From positions 1 through 5,828 of the forward strand of contig CAMARL010000127.1 of assembly GCA_945860325.1 (NCBI GenBank): DNA of 5,828 nucleotides, in the 5' to 3' direction. Position numbers and translations under genes: made by a program. Below, piece by piece: positions 1 to 5,828 of the stretch. The notes below the pieces were generated by a model. That model was not told the DNA's origin and made no database searches. It saw nothing but the letters and a program-made list of their open reading frames with translations. This DNA is from Spirosoma fluviale. GTDB lineage: Bacteria > Bacteroidota > Bacteroidia > Cytophagales > Spirosomataceae. Position 1 is the stretch's first letter, and every line of letters starts with the position of its first letter.

Positions 1-51
1 ATGTACGCAATAGCTAAGCCAGCAAAATGAAGCAGCAACCTTGATAAGAAT
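1..51 (+). other. 23S-5S internal transcribed spacer (possibly including the last bases of 23S)
   Basis: These bases lie just upstream of the 5S rRNA and hold no open reading frame or tRNA fold that I can see. In bacterial rRNA operons the segment before 5S is the 23S-5S spacer. The first few bases resemble the end of Bacteroidota 23S genes as I remember them, so the window may start at or just after the 23S 3' end, but I cannot fix that boundary. The segment around 40-52 can partly pair with bases 160-168 downstream of 5S, which would extend the 5S terminal helix as a processing stem. Confidence 0.6.
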
Positions 52-160
52 ATGGAGCCGATAGGACGGGTGTTCACCTCTTCCCATCTCGAACAGAGAA
101 GTTAAGCCCCGCACCGCTGATGATACTGGGATCAAACCCGGGAAAGTAAGTAAGCTCCAA
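52..160 (+). rRNA. rrf: 5S ribosomal RNA
   Basis: This is the 5S rRNA of the large ribosomal subunit, about 110 nt long as usual. The most conserved block, CCCAT followed by CGAACAGAGAAGTTAAGCC, lies at 83-108. The helix IV/V region with ACTGGG, TCAAA and CCCGGG follows at 125-142. The terminal helix is seen as TGGAGC (53-58) pairing with GCTCCA (154-159). The usual GAGAGTAGGT near the 3' end reads GAAAGTAAGT here, a modest A-rich drift. It is the last gene of an rRNA operon whose 16S and 23S lie left of the window, and a strong terminator follows it. The exact ends are uncertain by a few bases. Confidence 0.95.
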
Positions 161-170
161 GTTATTAAAA

Positions 171-200
171 GACCGCATCGTAAGATCGCGGTTTTTTTTT
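171..200 (+). terminator. Rho-independent terminator of the rRNA operon
   Basis: ACCGC (172-176) pairs with GCGGT (188-192). The stem extends by ATC/GAT with one bulged C at 187, and the loop is about four bases. Nine T follow (192-200). It sits about 11 bp after the 5S gene and points the same way, as expected for the end of an rRNA operon. Confidence 0.88.
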
Positions 201-210
201 GCCCCATTAA

Positions 211-294
211 TACCTATTACCTGATACCTATTACCTGATACCTAATACTTATTATCTAATACTTATTATCTATTAACTGTTACTTATCACCTGA
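211..294. repeat. Degenerate heptanucleotide tandem array, 12 units (6 x 14 bp)
   Basis: The stretch divides without any gap into six 14-bp units at 211, 225, 239, 253, 267 and 281, each made of two 7-bp units close to TACCTAT. The first two 14-mers are identical (TACCTATTACCTGA) and later ones drift, for example TACCTAATACTTAT and TATCTAATACTTAT. The phase is held throughout, so this is a true tandem array and not just AT-rich sequence. It lies between the rRNA terminator and the rmuC promoter. The same heptamer appears on both strands after rmuC. No function can be read from it. Confidence 0.88.
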
Positions 295-298
295 TTTA

Positions 299-327
299 TT
301 GACTTAACTTGAATTTTCATATCTTTG
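299..327 (+). promoter_or_regulatory. Bacteroidota-type promoter for rmuC (-33 TTG, -7 TATCTTTG)
   Basis: TATCTTTG at 320-327 matches the Bacteroidota -7 consensus TAnnTTTG exactly, and a TTG at 299-301 gives a -33 element after an 18-nt spacer. Only CCCC separates the -7 box from the ATG at 332, so the expected transcription start falls at or within a few bases of the start codon. There is no room for a ribosome binding site, so the mRNA is probably leaderless or nearly so. This is inferred from consensus spacing only. Confidence 0.7.
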
Positions 328-331
328 CCCC

Positions 332-1585
332 ATGACCATTCTATACATTTCCATCGCCATTCTTGTAAGCGCTGTCCTAACCTATCTTCTACTAAATGGC
401 AAAATAGCTTTACTTAATAACCAATTAGCTCAAGCCGACGCAAACCAACATAAAATCACACAATTAGAAGCCGATAATAAAGCGATGTTTGGGAAATTAT
501 CCCAACTAGAAGGCCAAAATGAAACACTGAAACAAACAGTAGATAGCCAAAAAGCAGATGAAGAAAAGCTAAGAAAAATATTAGTCGATGTAAGTAACGA
601 TTCCGTACTAAGACAAGGGAAAATGTTGAGCGACCAACAACAAGTCAAATTGAACGATGTATTAAATCCATTGAAAGAAAAACTTAAAGAATTTGAGGAA
701 AAAGTCAACTTAGGTCAAAAAAATAGCTTAGAACAAAGCACCATTTTAATGGAGCAAATCAAAAACCTAACGAGCTTAAACCAAACAGTAACTCAAAAAA
801 CAGAAGACCTAACCAATGCACTAAAAGGCTCAAACAAGTCACAAGGAAACTGGGGTGAAATGATCTTAGAGCGTGTTTTAGAAAGCTCAGGCCTGAAAAA
901 AGGCATGGAATATGAAACACAATTTGTCACCAAAAATCAAATACAAGAGACCATAAAACCAGACGCAGTCATATTTTTACCCGACAATAAAAACATCATT
1001 ATTGACTCAAAAGTATCATTAACAGCCTATGAAAGATTTACAAGTGCTGATGACGGGACCATCGAAAAAGAACAAGCGCTTAAAGAACATATCGAATCAC
1101 TTAAATCACACATCAAACTACTTTCCGCTAAGGACTATCACACGAGTCTTGATCTTAATAGCCCAGATTTTACCTTGTTATTTATCCCCATTGAGTCTGG
1201 TTTTGTAGCAACCATCAGTCAAGATTATAGTCTTTTCAACTACGCATGGGAAAGAAAAATAGTTTTGGTTTCCCCTTCTACCCTATTGGCCACTTTAAGG
1301 ACCATCGCTTCCGTTTGGAAAACAGAATACCAAACCCGAAATGCCATTGAAATAGCCCGACAAGCCGGAGATTTATACGATAAGTTTGTTGGCTTTACCC
1401 AAGACATGGAAGATGTAGGCAAACACATTAAAAAGGCGGAAGATTCCCACCAAAATGCCCTTAACAAATTAAGTACCGGAAAAGGAAACCTAGTTACCCG
1501 AGCCCAAAATCTACATAAACTTGGCGTTAAGTCAAATAAGAAACTTAATTCTGGCCTGATTCAAGAAGAGGAAGAGGAGGAATAA
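332..1585 (+). CDS. rmuC: DNA recombination protein RmuC
   Basis: RmuC family protein of 417 aa, somewhat shorter than the roughly 475-aa E. coli protein. The family is linked to limiting rearrangements such as inversions at short inverted repeats and is predicted to be a nuclease. Residues 1-22 form an N-terminal hydrophobic segment (ILYISIAILVSAVLTYLLL) that should anchor it in the inner membrane. Residues about 25-165 are a Gln/Glu/Lys-rich coiled coil. The RmuC core runs from about 170 to 400: GNWGEMILE (172-180), KPDAVIFLP (209-217) and IIIDSKVSL (222-230) supply the Glu, Asp and D-x-K residues expected of a PD-(D/E)xK-like site. PDFTLLFIPIE (278-288) and GNLVTRAQNLHKLGVK (385-400) are further family blocks. 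The protein ends in an acidic tail of six Glu. The ATG sits 4 nt after a perfect -7 box, with no Shine-Dalgarno sequence. It is convergent with the PhnA-domain gene, and heptamer repeats occupy both flanks. Confidence 0.95.
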   Translation: MTILYISIAILVSAVLTYLLLNGKIALLNNQLAQADANQHKITQLEADNKAMFGKLSQLEGQNETLKQTVDSQKADEEKLRKILVDVSNDSVLRQGKMLSDQQQVKLNDVLNPLKEKLKEFEEKVNLGQKNSLEQSTILMEQIKNLTSLNQTVTQKTEDLTNALKGSNKSQGNWGEMILERVLESSGLKKGMEYETQFVTKNQIQETIKPDAVIFLPDNKNIIIDSKVSLTAYERFTSADDGTIEKEQALKEHIESLKSHIKLLSAKDYHTSLDLNSPDFTLLFIPIESGFVATISQDYSLFNYAWERKIVLVSPSTLLATLRTIASVWKTEYQTRNAIEIARQAGDLYDKFVGFTQDMEDVGKHIKKAEDSHQNALNKLSTGKGNLVTRAQNLHKLGVKSNKKLNSGLIQEEEEEE

Positions 1586-1589
1586 ATTA

Positions 1590-1664
1590 GGTAACAGGTA
1601 TCAAAATCAGGTAATAGGTAATAGGTAAAAAGTAATAGGTAATAGATATCAAAATCAGGTAATA
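1590..1664. repeat. Direct repeat pair of heptamer-derived sequence (27 bp, period 48)
   Basis: Bases 1590-1616 and 1638-1664 match at 25 of 27 positions. Each contains GGTAA, ATATC or GTATC, then AAAATCAGGTAATA. Between them lie more AGGTAAT heptamers. The heptamer is the reverse complement of the one in the array before rmuC. It begins 4 bp after the rmuC stop codon. Confidence 0.8.
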
Positions 1665-1753
1665 AGTGTAATAGTTGTTAGGTAACAGGTTGTCAGTAAT
1701 AGGAATTACCTAATTAATTTTTACTATTACTTTTTACCTAATACCTATTACCT
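1609..1753. repeat. 30-bp inverted repeat between convergent genes; possible bidirectional terminator
   Basis: The left arm at 1609-1638 and the reverse complement of the right arm at 1724-1753 match at 29 of 30 positions, with about 85 bp between them. The arms are built from heptamers (AGGTAAT, AGGTAAA on the left; ACCTAAT, ACCTATT on the right) and each holds a run of five A or five T. Transcripts from either side could form a long AU-rich hairpin. Since rmuC and the PhnA-domain gene converge here and I see no GC-rich terminator, this may end transcription from both. That role is inference; the repeat itself is directly visible. Confidence 0.75.
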
Positions 1754-1756
1754 AAA

Positions 1757-1984
1757 CTACGCTTTCTTTAGAAACTCTGTCCTCAAAACCATCATAGATT
1801 TATCTACTTTACCTTCGATTTCATCGGCACCATCCGTTAAACGAATATTTCTCACCATCGTGCCTCTTTTAATAATTCCAGATGAGCCTCGCACTTTTAA
1901 ATCTTTAATCACTGTAACCGAGTCCCCTTCTTTTAGAATTGCTCCATGACTATCGCGAACGATCATCTCATCTTCTTCACTCAT
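1757..1984 (-). CDS. PhnA-domain protein (YjdM-like C-terminal domain only)
   Basis: A 75-aa protein matching the PhnA/YjdM C-terminal domain: IVRDSHGAILKEGDSVTVI (8-26), then DLKVRGSSGIIKRGT (28-42), VRNIRL (44-49) and a closing LRTEFLKKA (67-75). The family carries an 'alkylphosphonate utilization' name from E. coli phnA, but its biochemical role is not settled, and no phosphonate genes lie nearby. E. coli PhnA is about 110 aa with a Cys-containing zinc ribbon in front of this domain. Here the zinc ribbon is absent: in-frame codons upstream of the ATG stay open only to a stop at 2033-2035 and encode no CxxC pair. The MSEEDEMIV start aligns with the domain's beginning, so this ATG is the likely start. 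It follows ygiQ by 41 bp and may share its transcript. A weak -7-like TACATTTA lies 11 nt upstream of the start. Confidence 0.85.
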   Translation of the reverse strand: MSEEDEMIVRDSHGAILKEGDSVTVIKDLKVRGSSGIIKRGTMVRNIRLTDGADEIEGKVDKSMMVLRTEFLKKA

Positions 1985-2025
1985 TTGGTCTAGTTTAAAT
2001 GTATACCGGCACTTATAAATGACTA

Positions 2026-3885
2026 TTATTTCTTATCCCACGTATTTTTACTATTCCTAAAACCTAATAGTCTTTGAGCTAAATCAGGACGCTTCAAAAA
2101 AGTTAATCGATTGCGAATCCAATCTTTGTACTCAGGTTTATACCAGAAAAAATATTTATTTTGATTCTGCTTTTCTTCTTTGGTCTTAGCCGTTTTAATC
2201 GGTTGTAAAGTATACGGATGCACTCCTGAATAATAAATCACCTCAGCCACCGTCATAGGTGTTGGCGTAAAATCTTGTACCTGCTCTAAATGAAAACCTA
2301 AATCCTTTGTTTCCGCAGCTAAATTAGCCATATCTTCTTCCTCGCAACCCGGATGAGATGAAATGAAATACGGAATTAAAGGTTGCTTTAAGCCAAACTT
2401 TGCCGAAATCGCATCATACTTCTTTTTAAATGCATGAAAATACTTAAACGAAGGTTTGCGCATGACACGTAAAGTGGCATCTGAAGTATGTTCCGGAGCA
2501 ACCTTTAATCGACCCGACACATGCCGAGTAATCAATTGTTCCATGTATTCATCATGGTTGCCATCTTGATTATTTTTATTGAAATCATCTACTAATAAAT
2601 CATAGCGCACACCTGAGCCAACAAACGCCTTCTTGATTCCTGGGTGTGCATCAACTTTCCGATAAATTTCAGTCATTGGCTTATGTGAAGTATCCAAATT
2701 ATTACAAATCACCGGGTGAATACAAGATGGACTCACACACCGAGCACAAATTGCCTCATCTTTCCCCTTCATCTTATACATATTGGCCGAAGGTCCACCC
2801 AAATCAGAAATATAGCCTTTGAAATCAGGCGCCTTCGTAATCTGTTCAACCTCCCTCATGATCGAGGCCTCACTCCTGGAGGCAATAAACTTGCCCTGAT
2901 GAGCTGAAATAGTACAAAAACTACAACCCCCAAAACATCCTCGGTGCATATTCACAGAAAACTTAATCATCTCAAAAGCAGGAATCGGTCCACGCTTACG
3001 ATATTTCGGATGAGGTAATCGAGTATAAGGTAAATCAAAGGATTTATCCATCTCAACCTCCTCCATCGTCTTAAATGGGGGGTTAATGACTAATATTTCT
3101 TCGCCAACAGCCTGCGTAATTCGATTAGCCTGCCATTTATTGGATTCAACTTCCACAACCTTAAAGTTGGAAGCATATTTAATTTTATCTTCTAAACATA
3201 CCTCATGACTAGATAACTCTACCGTTTGCCAATCCGTTGGAGGTAAAGCATCAGCCTTTGATTGCAAAAAAGCAACCTGATTAATGTGCGTCAAATCACG
3301 TAAGTTTTTACCTTCTTTGACCCCGCGCATAATTTCGCGCAGTGGTTGCTCCCCCATTCCATAGACCAACATATCCGCCCCAGAATCCACTAAAATCGAA
3401 GGGAATAATTTGTCTGCCCAATAATCATAATGAGTTACTCTACGTAAGGAAGCCTCAATACCCCCAATTAAAACAGGCACATCAGGGTAAATCTCTTTTA
3501 ATATTTTGGAATATACCGTGGTCGCATAATCAGGTCTAAATCCTGATTCTCCCCCAGGTGTATAGGAATCATTCGAACGCAAACGCTTATTCGCCGTATA
3601 ATGATTCACCATCGAATCCATACAACCCGCCGTTACACCGAAAAAATACTTGGGTTTACCTAATTTTTTGAAATCTCGTAAGTCATCTTGCCAGTTGGGC
3701 TGTGCGACTATCCCCACCTTCAACCCTTCACTCTCCATAATTCTGCCTATCACCGCGGTACCAAAAGCTGGATGATCCACATAAGCATCCCCAGAAATCA
3801 AAATTACATCGAGTTCATCCCAGCCTCTTTTCTCTACTTCCTTTTTTGTCAAAGGCAACCAGTCGGTAATCGGTCTTTCATCCAT
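2026..3885 (-). CDS. ygiQ: YgiQ family radical SAM protein
   Basis: A 619-aa protein of the YgiQ (UPF0313) radical SAM family. These enzymes bind a [4Fe-4S] cluster and cleave S-adenosylmethionine to start radical chemistry; the substrate of YgiQ is not known to me. The N-terminal region (about 25-180) has the YgiQ signature DVILISGDAYVDHPAFG (26-42) and a fold resembling cobalamin-binding radical SAM relatives. The radical SAM cluster motif CxxxCxxC is at C317, C321 and C324, inside MHRGCFGGCSFC. A second Cys group, C380, C383, C388 and C394, fits the family and could bind another metal or Fe-S centre. Conserved C-terminal blocks include KVAPEHTSDATLRVMRKP (461-478), IPYFISSHPGC (504-514) and QVQDFTPTPMT (535-545). 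The length is close to family norms and the gene appears intact. It starts 32 bp after the S9 peptidase stop, with its own -7 box TAATTTTG exactly 4 nt before the ATG. Confidence 0.95.
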   Translation of the reverse strand: MDERPITDWLPLTKKEVEKRGWDELDVILISGDAYVDHPAFGTAVIGRIMESEGLKVGIVAQPNWQDDLRDFKKLGKPKYFFGVTAGCMDSMVNHYTANKRLRSNDSYTPGGESGFRPDYATTVYSKILKEIYPDVPVLIGGIEASLRRVTHYDYWADKLFPSILVDSGADMLVYGMGEQPLREIMRGVKEGKNLRDLTHINQVAFLQSKADALPPTDWQTVELSSHEVCLEDKIKYASNFKVVEVESNKWQANRITQAVGEEILVINPPFKTMEEVEMDKSFDLPYTRLPHPKYRKRGPIPAFEMIKFSVNMHRGCFGGCSFCTISAHQGKFIASRSEASIMREVEQITKAPDFKGYISDLGGPSANMYKMKGKDEAICARCVSPSCIHPVICNNLDTSHKPMTEIYRKVDAHPGIKKAFVGSGVRYDLLVDDFNKNNQDGNHDEYMEQLITRHVSGRLKVAPEHTSDATLRVMRKPSFKYFHAFKKKYDAISAKFGLKQPLIPYFISSHPGCEEEDMANLAAETKDLGFHLEQVQDFTPTPMTVAEVIYYSGVHPYTLQPIKTAKTKEEKQNQNKYFFWYKPEYKDWIRNRLTFLKRPDLAQRLLGFRNSKNTWDKK

Positions 3886-3889
3886 TTGA

Positions 3890-3897
3890 CAAAATTA
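3890..3897 (-). promoter_or_regulatory. -7 box (TAATTTTG) for ygiQ
   Basis: Read on the - strand, TAATTTTG matches TAnnTTTG exactly and ends 4 nt before the ygiQ ATG, the same spacing as at rmuC. A good -33 TTG at 17-20 nt upstream is not visible; the nearest TTTTG (3928-3924) is about 26 nt away and lies inside the end of the peptidase gene. If active, this promoter would give a leaderless ygiQ mRNA and let ygiQ be expressed apart from the peptidase. Confidence 0.5.
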
Positions 3898-3917
3898 ATT
3901 CAAAAAGAGTATTTTAC

Positions 3918-5828
3918 CTATTTCAAAAGCTTTGCTTTTAAATAATTTGCAGTTGCATTAAATACTTTCAATGTATTAGTAAATTTAAGCCAATGATGTG
4001 TATCATCCACAATGACCATGGTCTCCACAGCAACTTTACGTTTCATTAGTCGGTTCACCAGGTCAACACTCTGATTAAATGGCACATTGCGATCATCATC
4101 CGCATGAATAATGAATACCGGAGAATTCCAAGTAGCAAGAGAAGAAACGGGAGAAGACCTAAATGACAAGCTAGCAGCCCATTCAGCATCCGGAGCTCTA
4201 TGAAATTCATCAGCCATTGGTTCTGCTTTTAATTGGTTTGCCCAATCATGAACGCCATGAATATCTACCCCCGCAGCAAATAATTTCGAATCTCTAGCTA
4301 ATCCTAAAGCTGTTAAATAACCTCCATAAAACCCTCCATAAATGCCTATTTTTTTCGCATCCACAAAGGATTGAGTGGCTAACCACTCGCCCGCTGCCTT
4401 GATATCCAAATATTCAGAGGCCCCTAAATGTCCGGCAGATTTAGGATGTTGGAATTCATACCCATATCCAATACCCAACCTGTAATTCACAGATAAAACT
4501 ATAAATCCAAGATTGGCTAAATATTGATTCAATGCATACGCGTTAGCATAATAATCAGAATAATGCCAACCTAAAAGCATTTGCCTAGGAGGGCCACCAT
4601 GCACAAAAATAATGGCTGGTTTTTTCTGAGTACCATTTGAATTATCAAAAATCTGAGCATGTACGGATAAACCATCTAGAGACTTAAATATTACTTGTTT
4701 AGGTTCAATCAGTGATTTTTCAGGATATTCCGCTGGAAATAATGAGGCAGTAAGTGATTTGGGTGCCGCAGCATCTGACTTAAAAATCACCTGAGGTGCT
4801 TTTTGTGGAGTAGAACCGATGTAAACTATTCCCTTAGTATTTGCCAAAGCCAATGCAGTCCATTCATTGCCATTTCCTGGCGTTAATACTTTCATATCAG
4901 CCTTGTCAACAGACACTTGAAGAATATGTCTTCTATCCTTATCCAAAGCATCAGGACCAGTATTAACATCACATAAAAGATTTTTTCCGTCCAAACTTAA
5001 GCTTACATGTTCCACCATGAAATCACCAGGTGTTAACAACAAAGGAGTGCCACCCGAGGGAGCAATGGAATACAAATGGGGCCAACCATCATGATAAGAA
5101 GTAAATGTGATCACATTAGCGGTAGCCCAAAATAAATTTGTCGACCCGTGAGTTGTAGGTAAAGATCCCCGATTTGTTTTAGGAGCCTCCCAAACTAATT
5201 TAGAATTCTCCCCTGTTACAGGTGCAGTACGAATGCTCCAAAAAACTTTTTTCCGTTGGGTCAATGAATCAGCCTGACCACCCAAAGCGAGTGTTCTAAT
5301 AAATGCGATACTTTTCCCATCAGGTGACCAACGTGGACTCATGTCCCTTGCAAATGATGGGTCAATCCATTGGATTTGATTATTTCCAATCGTCAGCGAT
5401 CCAATAAATGAATGATCTCCCCTATTAGCCACAAAAACAACTTTTGAGCCATCTGGAGACCATTTTAATTGAGATACGGTACCCCTCGTTTTAAACAATT
5501 TCACAGGGGCTTCTAAAAAATCCTCGTTTTTATTGGTATCTAATTTACAAATCCACGGTTGGCCTTCTTTAATGTAGGCAACCACGTCATTTTTAGGAGA
5601 AATAACGGGTTCATCCCCTTCTGAAATAATTCGAATAGGTCCACCGGCAAAGGCTATTTGCATCACGCGAACCGTTTGGGGTTCGAGATTTCCAAATGGA
5701 TTAATAGGTTTTAAATGATCGAAATTAGCGCCATGATCCCCACCACGCACAAACAAAACCCATTTCCCATCATCTGAAATAGATATCGATGTTAACTCTT
5801 GCCCATCATCTTCAGAAAAAGAAGTTAA
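3918..5828 (-). CDS. S9 family (prolyl oligopeptidase-like) peptidase, N-terminus cut by window; catalytic Ser replaced by Phe
   Basis: The frame is open to the right edge (it reads LTSFSEDDGQELTSISISDD from base 5828), so the gene starts outside the window; 636 residues are visible. Probably only some tens of residues are missing, likely including a signal peptide. Visible residues about 1-370 form a beta-propeller with WD40-like/TolB-type repeats (KWSPDGSKVVFVA, PRWSPDGKSIAF). Residues about 375-636 are the alpha/beta-hydrolase domain: VHGGPPRQMLLGWHY (409-423), NYRLGIGYG (448-456), GIYGGFYGGY (495-504), HADDDRNVPF (575-584) and DDTHHW (608-613). In active S9 enzymes the elbow reads GGSYGGY; here the Ser position is Phe500 (codon TTT at 4331-4329). 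Asp579 and His611 are retained. Spacings of 79 and 32 residues nearly match the DPP-IV triad (630-708-740), so the alignment is firm. Family members cleave short peptides, often in the periplasm. This copy is predicted to be hydrolytically inactive, or carries a recent mutation or sequencing error. It may be first in an operon with ygiQ. Confidence 0.92.
   Translation of the reverse strand, partial: LTSFSEDDGQELTSISISDDGKWVLFVRGGDHGANFDHLKPINPFGNLEPQTVRVMQIAFAGGPIRIISEGDEPVISPKNDVVAYIKEGQPWICKLDTNKNEDFLEAPVKLFKTRGTVSQLKWSPDGSKVVFVANRGDHSFIGSLTIGNNQIQWIDPSFARDMSPRWSPDGKSIAFIRTLALGGQADSLTQRKKVFWSIRTAPVTGENSKLVWEAPKTNRGSLPTTHGSTNLFWATANVITFTSYHDGWPHLYSIAPSGGTPLLLTPGDFMVEHVSLSLDGKNLLCDVNTGPDALDKDRRHILQVSVDKADMKVLTPGNGNEWTALALANTKGIVYIGSTPQKAPQVIFKSDAAAPKSLTASLFPAEYPEKSLIEPKQVIFKSLDGLSVHAQIFDNSNGTQKKPAIIFVHGGPPRQMLLGWHYSDYYANAYALNQYLANLGFIVLSVNYRLGIGYGYEFQHPKSAGHLGASEYLDIKAAGEWLATQSFVDAKKIGIYGGFYGGYLTALGLARDSKLFAAGVDIHGVHDWANQLKAEPMADEFHRAPDAEWAASLSFRSSPVSSLATWNSPVFIIHADDDRNVPFNQSVDLVNRLMKRKVAVETMVIVDDTHHWLKFTNTLKVFNATANYLKAKLLK

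Noticed and set aside
1..51. tRNA gene in the 23S-5S spacer
   Set aside because: Too short for a tRNA, with no TTCGA-like T-arm or acceptor stem pairing.
211..294. CRISPR array
   Set aside because: Units are 7 or 14 bp and directly adjacent, with no spacers of 25-40 bp, and no cas genes are present.
430..708. Open reading frame on the - strand inside rmuC
   Set aside because: Ser/Phe-rich translation of the antisense of a Lys/Glu/Gln coiled-coil region; no family resemblance, and it lies fully inside a well-supported gene.
1560..1585. Frameshifted or artefactual end of RmuC because of the GAA/GAG-rich tail
   Set aside because: The conserved RmuC core ends before this (about residue 400). 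A short acidic tail after it is plausible and needs no frameshift.
1586..1756. Insertion sequence remnant or MITE with target-site duplication
   Set aside because: The inverted arms lie within broader degenerate repeats, and I found no clear target duplication or transposase fragment, so only a repeat is claimed.
3688..3945. Open reading frame on the + strand across the ygiQ start
   Set aside because: Antisense to ygiQ and the peptidase end, with no recognisable domain or promoter. The same holds for the + strand frames at 2716-2907 and 3342-3539 and the - strand frame at 1240-1467.
5754..5756. TTG at this position as the start codon of the S9 peptidase
   Set aside because: The same frame stays open to the window edge and continues beta-propeller-like sequence (SISISDDGKWVLFV), so the TTG is an internal Leu codon and the true start is outside the window.

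Overview
The window looks like an AT-rich member of the Bacteroidota, probably of the Cytophagales or a nearby freshwater group. The basis is the exact TAnnTTTG -7 promoter boxes placed just before start codons, the absence of Shine-Dalgarno sequences at the starts, the style of the 5S rRNA, and the sequence style of the S9 peptidase and YgiQ. The group-level call is an inference; genus cannot be read from this sequence.

Layout on the + strand: the window opens at the tail of an rRNA operon. A short 23S-5S spacer is followed by a 5S rRNA (about 52-160) and a hairpin plus T-run terminator (171-200). Next comes an array of twelve degenerate 7-bp repeats (211-294), then a promoter (299-327) whose -7 box ends only 4 nt before the ATG of rmuC (332-1585).

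The 171-bp gap between rmuC and the convergent genes (1586-1756) is filled almost wholly with the same heptamer family. It includes a 27-bp direct repeat and a 30-bp inverted repeat with 29 matching positions.

On the - strand, read from the right edge, are a prolyl-oligopeptidase-like S9 peptidase (5828 to 3918, its N-terminus cut by the window edge), a YgiQ-family radical SAM protein (3885 to 2026) and a small PhnA-domain protein (1984 to 1757). The gaps of 32 and 41 bp would allow co-transcription, but ygiQ also has its own -7 box. No shared pathway is evident: the genes concern DNA maintenance, an unknown radical SAM reaction, a small domain of unknown function, and peptide hydrolysis.

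The window is mostly housekeeping or generic genes, and I see no new multigene system. Two observations deserve a second look. The S9 peptidase has Phe where the catalytic Ser should be, with Asp and His kept at canonical spacing. The heptamer repeat family occupies the intergenic space on both sides of rmuC.
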